Shown in pieces: positions 50,764 through 58,086 of a stretch of DNA of 64,000 nucleotides. Within the stretch, counting starts at the first letter, position 1. Each line of letters begins with the position of its first letter. The stretch comes from CAYXGZ01 sp964464755 (GTDB lineage Bacteria > Planctomycetota > MHYJ01 > JACPRB01), in contig CAYXGZ010000011.1 in assembly GCA_964464755.1 (NCBI GenBank), positions 1 through 64,000 on the forward strand. Reading direction: 5' to 3'. The notes beneath the pieces were generated by a model. It did not search any database. It worked only from the letters and a program-made list of their open reading frames with translations, and had not been told where the DNA came from. The position numbers were made by a program, and so were the translations under genes.

Positions 50764-51986
50764 TGGGCATCCTCAACCGCAACGGCGTCTACTGGATCGA
50801 CTACTACGTCCGCGACGAAGCCGGACGCGTCAAGCGCCGCCGCGAAGCCGTCGGCACCAACCGCCGCCTCGCCGCCGACCTCCTCAAAAAGCGCCACGCC
50901 GACGCCGCCGAGCGCCGCTACTTCCCCGAGCGCAACCGCCCCGAAGTCCTCTTCAGCGACGCCCGCAAGGAGTTCGACGCCTGGGCCAAGGTCAACGTCA
51001 GCGAGTCCGGCGCCATCCGCTACGCCTGCTCCATGGACGCGCTCGAGCTCGCCTTCGGCCACGTCAAGCTCCACGAGATCACCCCGCTCGCCGTGGAGAC
51101 CTTCAAGTCCGCCCGCCTGAAAGACGTCAAGCCCGCCACGGTCAACCGCGACCTCATGACCCTCAAGCGGCTCATCAACCTGATCCTCCAGGGCCAGCTA
51201 CTGCCGGACGCCAAGGTCGATCCCCTGCTCCCCCCGCGCATCCGCCTGCTCCGCGAGAACAACAAGCGCCTCCGCTACCTGACCGCCAAGGAGTACGCGG
51301 AACTCCTCATGGCCTGCGACCGCCAACGCTTCAAGAGCCGCCGGACCGGCGCCCGCGGCATCTACTTCCGTCCCATCGTCGTCACCGCCTGCCACACCGG
51401 CATGCGCCTCCAGGAGATCCTCAAGCTCAAGCGGGAGGATGTCGACCTCCCCGGCCGCATCATCACCGTCCACGAGGCCAAGGCCGGCAGCGCCCGACAC
51501 ATCCCCGTCAACCAGCTCCTGGCGACGGAGCTACAAGCCCACCTGGATAGCCATGGGAGCCCCTGGGCCTTCCCCCACGACGACTTGGGCAAGCGGAAGG
51601 GGAAACCGTACAACTGGATCGCCCCGGGCTGGCGCAGCGTCATCGAGGAGGCCAAGATCGAGAACCTGCGCTTCCACGACCTGCGCCACACCTGCGCCTC
51701 CTGGCTCGTCCAGCGCGGCGTGCCGCTCAAGACGGTGCAGGAGATCCTCGGGCACAAGTCCTTCCAGACCACGCTGCGCTACGCACACCTGGCGCCCGAA
51801 CTCCGCGCCGACGCGGTGGAAAAGCTCTGCGACGTGGGAAACCATGGACACATCCATGGACAAGTCGGGAATGCCCCGCCGCGGCGACCTTTGCGGCCCG
51901 CCGCAAACGATGGGACGACAACGGGTAGTGGTGCCGGGGGCGGGATTCGAACCCGCAGCCTACGGCTTATGAAACCGCCGCTCTAA
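50763..51986 (+). CDS. int: Tyrosine integrase of the element
   Basis: 407 residues. N-terminal region MGILNRNGVYWIDYYVRDEAGRVKRRREAVG, a SAM-like core-binding domain (about 60-155) and the catalytic domain. First Arg in HTGMRLQEILKLK, HDLRHTCASWL (HxxR), LGHKSFQTTLRYAHL with the Tyr nucleophile. The last residues, GGGIRTRSLRLMKPPL, are encoded by attR/tRNA sequence. Its C-terminus therefore changes on excision. It is the best candidate for the enzyme that integrated the island at tRNA-Met. Confidence 0.93.
   Translation: MGILNRNGVYWIDYYVRDEAGRVKRRREAVGTNRRLAADLLKKRHADAAERRYFPERNRPEVLFSDARKEFDAWAKVNVSESGAIRYACSMDALELAFGHVKLHEITPLAVETFKSARLKDVKPATVNRDLMTLKRLINLILQGQLLPDAKVDPLLPPRIRLLRENNKRLRYLTAKEYAELLMACDRQRFKSRRTGARGIYFRPIVVTACHTGMRLQEILKLKREDVDLPGRIITVHEAKAGSARHIPVNQLLATELQAHLDSHGSPWAFPHDDLGKRKGKPYNWIAPGWRSVIEEAKIENLRFHDLRHTCASWLVQRGVPLKTVQEILGHKSFQTTLRYAHLAPELRADAVEKLCDVGNHGHIHGQVGNAPPRRPLRPAANDGTTTGSGAGGGIRTRSLRLMKPPL
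51928..51973. repeat. Right attachment site (attR): 46-bp direct repeat
   Basis: Identical to 19805-19850, in the same orientation, about 32.1 kb apart. It lies within the 3' half of the complete tRNA-Met gene and contains the last integrase codons. On leaving, recombination between the repeats should restore an intact tRNA at the empty site. Confidence 0.93.
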
Positions 51987-52004
51987 CCATTGAGCTACCC
52001 CGGC
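51929..52004 (-). tRNA. tRNA-Met (anticodon CAU), CCA encoded
   Basis: On the minus strand the gene begins GCCGGGGTAGCTCAATGG, with acceptor pair GCCGGGG/CCCCGGC. The anticodon arm GCGGT-TTCATAA-GCCGT has a CAU anticodon, and the T arm is GCGGG-TTCGAAT-CCCGC. It ends with an encoded CCA (51929-51931). CAU could also be the tRNA-Ile2 precursor (lysidine-modified) or an initiator; the G1-C72 end argues against an initiator. Its 3' half is the integration site of the element. Confidence 0.93.
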
Positions 52005-52040
52005 GAGGGTGGCTGGTCGAGGGGCGTCATCTTAGGACCG

Positions 52041-52088
52041 CGCCGCGGGGGAATCAAGCCGCGCCGCCGGCCTTCCTCCCCCGCGGCG
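52041..52088 (-). terminator. 12-bp inverted repeat between the cohesin-like gene and the tRNA
   Basis: CGCCGCGGGGGA (52041-52052) pairs perfectly with 52077-52088 across a 24-nt loop. It lies just after the stop of the leftward cohesin-like gene. There is no T-run, so its role as a terminator is inferred from position. Confidence 0.45.
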
Positions 52089-52095
52089 GGATGAA

Positions 52096-52791
52096 CTACC
52101 GCGTCGCGATTCTCGCCAGCGCCAGGACCGCCACCGCCACCAGGGCCGGCAGCAGGTTCCCCGCCCCGCCCCCCGCCGAGCAGCCCCCGCCGCCGCCCGA
52201 CGAACCGCCACCCGTCGCGGGCGCACCGGCCGCCGGGGACGGAGCCGGCGTCGGCGCGGGCGTCGGATCCGGATCCGGCGCGGGCTCGACCGCCTCGTTC
52301 GTGAACGCCACCGTCGTCAGCTCCACGGGGATCAGCTCGTTCAGCTCGTTGAGGAACACCGGAAAGTCGTACTCCGCCGGCACTCCGCACGTGAAGGTGA
52401 ACGCCCCCGTCCCGATCACCCGGAACCGCGCCACCGCGATCGCCCCGGCCGTCCGCGGCCACGTCGCCTCCGAGAGGTCGATCGACGCGTACCTCACCAT
52501 CCCCGGCTGGGTCACCTCGTTCGTCGCCTCCCACAGGCTCCCCGTCCAGGACGACCCCTCCGTCCACGGAGCAATCGACACCGGCTCCACGACCGCCGCG
52601 TCGTAGTTCAGCTCGATCTGCGTCCCGATGATCGTCCAGCCGTCCAGGATCGCCACCTCGACCTCGAACTCCGAGCCGATCGACAGGTCGGCCCCGACGA
52701 TCCGCAGCTCGACGGGAAGCGACTGCGCCGAAGCCGGCAGGGCGCTTCCCAGCAATCCCAGGCCCAGGACCAGCACGCCGAATCGGTTCAT
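52096..52791 (-). CDS. Secreted cohesin-like domain protein with Gly-rich Cys C-terminal anchor
   Basis: 231 residues. Signal peptide MNRFGVLVLGLGLLGSALPASAQ; a beta-sandwich (about 25-150) with IGSEFEVEVAI, IIGTQIELNYDAAVVEPV and AGAIAVARFRVIG, the pattern of cohesin domains. A Pro/Ala/Asp linker leads to GGGSSGGGGGCSAGGG, then a C-terminal hydrophobic helix and Arg. That end resembles MYXO-CTERM-type sorting signals, in which a Cys precedes a transmembrane segment and basic residues. The start follows AAGGGAGACGGAC. It follows a close paralogue by 28 bp. Confidence 0.78.
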   Translation of the reverse strand: MNRFGVLVLGLGLLGSALPASAQSLPVELRIVGADLSIGSEFEVEVAILDGWTIIGTQIELNYDAAVVEPVSIAPWTEGSSWTGSLWEATNEVTQPGMVRYASIDLSEATWPRTAGAIAVARFRVIGTGAFTFTCGVPAEYDFPVFLNELNELIPVELTTVAFTNEAVEPAPDPDPTPAPTPAPSPAAGAPATGGGSSGGGGGCSAGGGAGNLLPALVAVAVLALARIATR

Positions 52792-52819
52792 GTCCGTCTC
52801 CCTTGTGTTCCTGCCTTCC

Positions 52820-53545
52820 CTAGGAAGCCCGCGAGCCCCTGTCCCGCAGAATCCGCTCGAGACCCAGGACGACCAGGACCGCCAGCAGCGGCGCCAGGGT
52901 CGCGGACCCGCCCCCCGCCGAACAGCCACCGCCCCCGCCGCCGCCCCCCGAGGAACCCGCCGCGGCCGCGACGGGAGGCGGCGCCGGCTCGACCGGATCC
53001 GGGGCCGGATCGGGCTCCGGAGCGGGCTCCGGAGGCAGGGGCGCCGGGTAGACGCCGTCGGCCCGCGGATCCCCCTCGATCTCGTTCCCCGTCGAGGCCT
53101 CGACGAACCCGGGAACCGAGAGCGAGCCGGGCCCGAACGCGATCCCCGTGCTCCCCTCACCGACCACCGTGAACGTGAACGTCACCAGCGTCCAGGTCCC
53201 GCTGGTCCGCGCGAACCCGGGCTCGAAGTCCACGCACCCGAAGTAGGCCCATCCGGGGCTCGCGGCGATCCAATCCGAGACGTCGAACGGGGCCGAGCCC
53301 CAGAAGTCCCCGAGCTGCCGGGACGAGAGCGAGAGCACCGCGGGATCCCACGACAGCGAGAAATCGGCCCCGCCGAGCGCCGGCCCGTCCACCACGGTCC
53401 GGACCGTCACCGTGATCACCTCGCCGACCGGGCGCGGGCCCGCCGGCTCGACGGCCAGGACCTCCAAGGACGCCCCCTGGGCGTGCGCGGGCCGCGCGGC
53501 GCCGACCAGTCCGAGGACCAGGACCACCGTCCACGCGAAACGCAT
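52820..53545 (-). CDS. Secreted cohesin-like paralogue with the same C-terminal anchor
   Basis: 241 residues: signal peptide (WTVVLVLGLVGAARPAHAQ), cohesin-like sandwich (about 22-150) with VITVTVRTVVDG, GGADFSLSWDPAVLSLSS and TWTLVTFTFTVVG. A Pro/Glu linker precedes SSGGGGGGGGCSAGGG, a hydrophobic helix and Arg/Asp/Arg. The domain order, linker and GGGCSAGGG match the downstream gene, so they are tandem duplicates. Cohesins bind dockerins in some bacteria, but no dockerin is visible here; an adhesive or glycan-binding surface role is inference. Confidence 0.78.
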   Translation of the reverse strand: MRFAWTVVLVLGLVGAARPAHAQGASLEVLAVEPAGPRPVGEVITVTVRTVVDGPALGGADFSLSWDPAVLSLSSRQLGDFWGSAPFDVSDWIAASPGWAYFGCVDFEPGFARTSGTWTLVTFTFTVVGEGSTGIAFGPGSLSVPGFVEASTGNEIEGDPRADGVYPAPLPPEPAPEPDPAPDPVEPAPPPVAAAAGSSGGGGGGGGCSAGGGSATLAPLLAVLVVLGLERILRDRGSRAS

Positions 53546-53628
53546 CGGGCCTCCTTTGGCTTGCTCACCCCTACCTAGGAAGCGGCGTCGCGGCTGTCCC
53601 CCGGAATCCGCAGGCTATACTCCGGTCG

Positions 53629-54345
53629 ATGCCCGACGACGCCGTCCCCTTCCCCTCCACCCTCTGGTCGGAGGTCCTGTCGGTCCGGGATCCCTCGGAT
53701 CCGGCGTACCGGGACCGCATGAACCGGCTCATCGAGCGGTACTGGGCCCCCGTCTTCTGGACCCTCCGGCTCCGCTGGAAATACTCGCCGGAGGACGCGG
53801 CGGACCTCGCCCAGGAGTTCTTCCTCGAGGTCCTCGACGGGCGCGTCGTCTCGACCGTCGATCCCCTCCGGGGCTCCTTCCGGACCTACCTGCGGCACGG
53901 CCTCGAGTTCTTCGTGGGCGACGACCGGAAACACCGGAAGGCCGTGAAACGGGGCGGCGGCCGGACCGCCCTCGCCCTCGATTTCGGCGACGGACAGGTT
54001 CCCGCGGAGCTCGCCGACGAGACGGGCGACCCCGCCGGGGTCTTCGACCGCGCCTGGGCCCACCAGCTGCTCGGGGACGCCGTCCGCGAGCTGCTCGAGA
54101 CCCTGGAGCGCGAGGGCCGGAAGCCCGAAGCCGACGTCTTCCGGGAGCTCGACCTCGGGGATCCGGCGACCCGCCCGTCGATCCGCGACCTGGCCGCGCG
54201 CCTCGGCGTCCCCAAGAGCGTGCTGTTCCGGCACCTGGCCGAGGCCCGACGCCGGCTCCGCTCCCTCCTGCTGGCCCGCGTGCGCGAGTACGTCGCCGAC
54301 GAGCGGACGCTCTACGAGGAACTCGATGGCCTCTTCACCGCGTGA
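53629..54345 (+). CDS. ECF-type sigma factor (planctomycete-like group)
   Basis: 238 residues. It begins with an extension WSEVLSVRDPSDPAYRDRMNRLIERYWAPVFWTLRLRW, then region 2 (SPEDAADLAQEFFLEVLDG), and region 4 (PSIRDLAARLGVPKSVLFRHLAEARRRLRSLLLARV). Such sigma factors coupled to a Ser/Thr kinase are typical of Planctomycetota. There is no anti-sigma gene nearby. It overlaps the kinase gene by 20 bp, so they are co-expressed, and the kinase may control the sigma factor by phosphorylation. Confidence 0.88.
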   Translation: MPDDAVPFPSTLWSEVLSVRDPSDPAYRDRMNRLIERYWAPVFWTLRLRWKYSPEDAADLAQEFFLEVLDGRVVSTVDPLRGSFRTYLRHGLEFFVGDDRKHRKAVKRGGGRTALALDFGDGQVPAELADETGDPAGVFDRAWAHQLLGDAVRELLETLEREGRKPEADVFRELDLGDPATRPSIRDLAARLGVPKSVLFRHLAEARRRLRSLLLARVREYVADERTLYEELDGLFTA

Positions 54346-56776
54346 CCTCCGGCACCTCAAGAAGCGGCTGGGCGGCATCCGCGCCCACCTCGCCGCCGAG
54401 GAGGCCGTGCGCCGCGGCGAGCTGGCGCCCGAGGCGCTGGAACGCGGCCTGGATCGCGCCGAGTCCGAGGGGCTCCCCCTCGAGAGCATCCTCCCGGCCG
54501 CCGCGTCGGGGCCCCCGGGCCCGTCGGCGCCGCCCCTGCCCCCGGAGGCCCGCGAGGCGGCGGGAGATCCCGCCCGGCGAATCGGCCGCTACGTCCTGGT
54601 CGCGGAGGCCGGCCGCGGGGGGATGGGCGTCGTCCACCGCGCCTGGCAGGAGGACCTGGGACGCTGGGTGGCGCTCAAGCGACTGCGCCCCGAGGCGGTG
54701 GGCGGAGCCCTCGACCGCTTCACCCGGGAGGCCCGCGCGGCCGCGAAGGTCGCGCACCCGGGACTGGTCCCCGTCTACGACGTCGGCGTCCACGACGGCA
54801 CCCCCTTCCTCGTCATGGCCTGGATGGAGGGCGGGACGCTGGACCGCCGGACGCTCGCGCCCCGGGACGCGGCCGCCGCCGTCCGCGAGGCGGCGCTCGC
54901 CGCGGAGGAACTTCACCTCCAGGGCATCGTGCACCGGGACATCAAGCCGGCCAACCTGCTGCGGGACGCCCAGGGAAGGACCTGCCTCGGCGACTTCGGG
55001 CTCGCCCTCGACCGGGATTCGGACATCGCGCGCACCGCGAGCGGGCAGTTCCTCGGCACGCTCCCGTTCGCCGCCCCGGAGCAGGTCCGGGGACAGCGCG
55101 ACCGCGTCGGTCCCTGGAGCGACGTCTACTCGCTCGGGGCGACGCTCTACGCGCTGCTCTGCGGCTCGCCCCCCTTCGAGGGGCGGGACCTGCTCGACCT
55201 CGCCGACCGCGTCGTCAACCGCCAGCCGGCCCCGATCGGGAGCCGGGCCCGGGGCTGCCCGCCCGACCTCGCCCGGATCTGCGCGCGGGCGATGGCCAAG
55301 CGGCCCGGGGACCGCTACCCCTCCGCGAGGGAGCTCGCGGCCGACCTGGGCCGCTTCCTCGAGGGGAGCCCGGTGTCCGCACCGGGCGGCCAGCGCGTCC
55401 ACGCCTGGCAGATCGTCGCGGGCCTCGTGCTGGCCGGTGGCATGATCCTGTCCTCGCGGCTCCTGTCTCCCGGACCGGCCGTCCCCGTCACGTCATCGAC
55501 TCCCGCCGCGAACTCGCTGGTCAAGGCCCGGGACCTCCTCCGGGGCGGCGAGCCGGACGTCCTCGCCGCCCACGCCCTGCTCCGCGAGGTCCTCCGGACC
55601 GCGGAGCCCCGGGTGGCGGCGGAATGCTGGCTCCTCCTCGGGGACCTGGATCGCGCGGGTCGCCTGCTGGCCGATCTGCCCGAGGCGCGCGACCTCCGGG
55701 GCGCCTGGGCCTTCGACACCGCGGCCTGGGACCTGGGCTGCGCCGCGCCGGTTCCGCGCGAGGACCTGCGGAAGCGGATCGACATCGCCCGCGAGGCGCT
55801 GGCCCCCTCGCGACTCCCCGACGCCCTCCGGGCGCTCGCGGACGGGAAGCCCGACGAGGCCCGCCGGCTGGCCGAGGCGGCGATCGAGTCCGGGACCCCC
55901 GACACCCGGGCCGAGGTCGTGCTCGGGATGGCGAAGCTCTCCGCGGGGGACGCGGCGGCGGCGGAATCGGACTTCTCCCAGGTCATCCGCCACTCGGCCG
56001 CGGCCGCGATCGCGTGGTACGGGCGCGGCGCCGCCCGGGAACGCCAGCGGAGATTCCGGGAGGCCGCCGACGACTTCGACCGGACCTTCGCGCTGCGCCC
56101 CTCCTTCCCCATGGCGCTGCGGAACCGCGCGCGGGCGCTCTGCCGGGCCGAGGACCTGGCCGGCGCGATCGAGACCCTGGAGCGGGGCCGGAGGGCGGCG
56201 CCGGCGGACCTCGGGCTCGCGAGCGACCTGCCCCCGCTCCTCCTCGAGGCGGGACGAGCCGGAGAGGCGGATCGCCTGGCCGACGAACTGGTCCGGCTGC
56301 ACCCGGGAGCCCCCGACGCGCACCTGGCGCGCGCCCTGCTGCGCCAGCGGCGCGAGGACTGGGAGGCCGCGCTGGAGGATTACGAGGCCGCGCTCCGGAC
56401 GGACCCCCGCCACGGGCCCTCGCTGGCCGGACGCGGGGAGCTCCGGGTCCGGGGAGACCGCTTCGCGGAGGCGATCGAGGACCTGGACGCCGCGATCAGC
56501 GCCCCGGGGCAGCGCGGGAACCTCGCCTACCTCCTGCCCTGGCGGGCGAAGGCCCACGCGGGACTCGGGCGCTGGGACCTCGCGTGGGCGGACTACGACG
56601 CCGTCCTGGCGCTGAAGCCCGGCGACCCGGACCAGCTCTTCAACCGGGGAGTTTGCGCGCTCAACGCGGGCCGTCCCGGGGAGGCGCTGACGGACCTCGA
56701 GGAGTCGGTGCGGCTGAAGCCGTCGCTGGATCCGAAGGCGCGGCCGCTGATCGAGCGGCTCCGTCGCGGCCGCTGA
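54326..56776 (+). CDS. Membrane Ser/Thr protein kinase with C-terminal TPR repeats
   Basis: 816 residues. A short N-terminal helical region is followed by a Hanks-type kinase (about 88-345) with the Gly-rich loop EAGRGGMGVVHRA, Lys in WVALKRL, the catalytic loop HRDIKPANLL and DFGLAL. APEQVRG marks the end of the activation segment. One transmembrane helix (about 353-373) leads to at least six TPR-like repeats in the extracytoplasmic part. The kinase domain is cytoplasmic and the TPR part outside, suggesting a receptor. It follows the ECF sigma gene, overlapping it by 20 bp. Confidence 0.9.
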   Translation: MASSPRDLRHLKKRLGGIRAHLAAEEAVRRGELAPEALERGLDRAESEGLPLESILPAAASGPPGPSAPPLPPEAREAAGDPARRIGRYVLVAEAGRGGMGVVHRAWQEDLGRWVALKRLRPEAVGGALDRFTREARAAAKVAHPGLVPVYDVGVHDGTPFLVMAWMEGGTLDRRTLAPRDAAAAVREAALAAEELHLQGIVHRDIKPANLLRDAQGRTCLGDFGLALDRDSDIARTASGQFLGTLPFAAPEQVRGQRDRVGPWSDVYSLGATLYALLCGSPPFEGRDLLDLADRVVNRQPAPIGSRARGCPPDLARICARAMAKRPGDRYPSARELAADLGRFLEGSPVSAPGGQRVHAWQIVAGLVLAGGMILSSRLLSPGPAVPVTSSTPAANSLVKARDLLRGGEPDVLAAHALLREVLRTAEPRVAAECWLLLGDLDRAGRLLADLPEARDLRGAWAFDTAAWDLGCAAPVPREDLRKRIDIAREALAPSRLPDALRALADGKPDEARRLAEAAIESGTPDTRAEVVLGMAKLSAGDAAAAESDFSQVIRHSAAAAIAWYGRGAARERQRRFREAADDFDRTFALRPSFPMALRNRARALCRAEDLAGAIETLERGRRAAPADLGLASDLPPLLLEAGRAGEADRLADELVRLHPGAPDAHLARALLRQRREDWEAALEDYEAALRTDPRHGPSLAGRGELRVRGDRFAEAIEDLDAAISAPGQRGNLAYLLPWRAKAHAGLGRWDLAWADYDAVLALKPGDPDQLFNRGVCALNAGRPGEALTDLEESVRLKPSLDPKARPLIERLRRGR

Positions 56777-56782
56777 GGCGGG

Positions 56783-57502
56783 CTACTTCTTCTCTTCCTT
56801 GTCGGCCGGCAGGATCGACTCCAGGAACGCCTTCACCTCGGCGAGCGTCTTCGCCCCGCCGTCCGTGCCCAGGGGCCGCTTGTCGAACGCCAGCAGCTCG
56901 CCCGCGCCGCTCGCCCCGAGCTCCGCCGCGTCGAGCGAGTTGGGCACGTACGGCACCCGCGCCCAGCAGAAGCGGCGCGCGAGCTTCTCGAGCGACGGGT
57001 CCTCCACCAGCGCCGCCTTCGCCGGGTCCTCCATCAGCACGACGATCCTCCGCCCGGACGCCTTCGCCGCCACGCGCGCCTCGGCGAAGGTCTCCGCCCA
57101 CACGATCGGGGGATCGTGCTTCGCCAGCCCGGCGACGAGGGTCTTCCGCACCGCGGCGAGATCGCCGTACGCGAGGCCCCGGGCCAGCTCCTTCTCCGCG
57201 GGATCGACGAGCACCAGCTGGCCGACGAACTTCGCGTCGTGCTTCTCGGCCCGCTTCGCGTCCTTGACCACCACCACGACGAGCCGGAGCGAGGAGAGGC
57301 CGAGCGTCGGCACCTGCAGGTTCCCTTCCAGGGAGGCGCGGTTCAGGCCGCCTCACCCCGCGCCGCCGCCGCCCGCCTTCGCGACCGCGAACGCCATCAG
57401 CACCGGCTTGTGGGTCCGCTTCGCGCGGGCGAAGGCCGCGTCGACGTCGTCGGGGAACGCGTGCTGCCCGAGGAGGGCCGCCAGCAGGACCGGGACGATC
57501 AC
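56783..57502 (-). CDS. Thioredoxin-like protein with an in-frame UGA, candidate selenoprotein
   Basis: A GTG at 57502, overlapping the stop of the upstream gene, opens a frame with one internal TGA (57353-57355, codon 50) and a final stop at 56783. Before it: FARAKRTHKPVLMAFAVAKAGGGGAG, the start of a thioredoxin-like domain. After it: GGLNRASLEGNL, LRLVVVVVKDAKRAEKHD, and a second similar unit (FAEARVAAKASGRRIVVLMED). The 14 codons after TGA keep G/C third positions, so the frame appears continuous. A plausible hairpin follows the UGA. Length would be 239 residues. The alternative is two genes or a nonsense mutation. Confidence 0.6.
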
Positions 57503-58086
57503 TTCTTGGGCTCCGGCGGCTTCGGGACCGCGGCCTCCTCGGCCGATTCCATCGACAGCCCGTGCAGGTCGTGCCCCGGGCTGATCTCGCCGTAGACCTT
57601 GAAGGCCGACTTCCCCTCCTTGATCCAGGCGGTGATCTTCGCGACGAGGTCCGGCGGATCCTCCTTCTCGTCCTTCCGCTTCGCCCGGTTGCCCAGGCGG
57701 AACTTCATCCCGGACGCCGAGTGGTCGAGGATCAGCGTCTTCTTCGCGGGCTCGATCGCCACCGCCCCGACGATGCGGACCAGGAAGCCGCCCACCTTGA
57801 CGTCCGAGAAGAGCCGCCCCCACGAGGTCACGTCGAACTTCTTCGCGGGATCCACCAGGAAATTCCAGTCCTCCCAGCCCGCGTTGTCGCCCGGGATGGC
57901 GTCCCGCTTCTGGAACTCCGCCCCGGGGACCTCCTTCTTCAGGCGCTTCAGGAACGCGTCCATGGGCACCTTGTGCTGCACGAAGCGCGACTTCGCGCGC
58001 ACGATCAGCACGTAGCGGTAGTCCTCCTGCGGCGCCGGCCACCCGACCGCGAGGAACAGGAGTCCGGCGACGAGCGGCTTGATCAC
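57499..58086 (-). CDS. Secreted protein of unknown function (195 residues)
   Basis: A GTG start at 58086 overlaps the upstream stop (GTGA). A signal peptide (VAGLLFLAVGWPAPQ) is followed by YRYVLIVRAKSRFVQHKVPMDAFLKRLKKEVPGAEF and FLVRIVGAVAIEPAKKTLILDHSASGMKFRLGN, both beta-rich. A Glu/Pro/Lys tail ends the protein. No family recognised. It is coupled to the zinc-finger protein upstream and to the candidate selenoprotein downstream, so the three probably form one unit. Confidence 0.7.
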   Translation of the reverse strand: MIKPLVAGLLFLAVGWPAPQEDYRYVLIVRAKSRFVQHKVPMDAFLKRLKKEVPGAEFQKRDAIPGDNAGWEDWNFLVDPAKKFDVTSWGRLFSDVKVGGFLVRIVGAVAIEPAKKTLILDHSASGMKFRLGNRAKRKDEKEDPPDLVAKITAWIKEGKSAFKVYGEISPGHDLHGLSMESAEEAAVPKPPEPKK

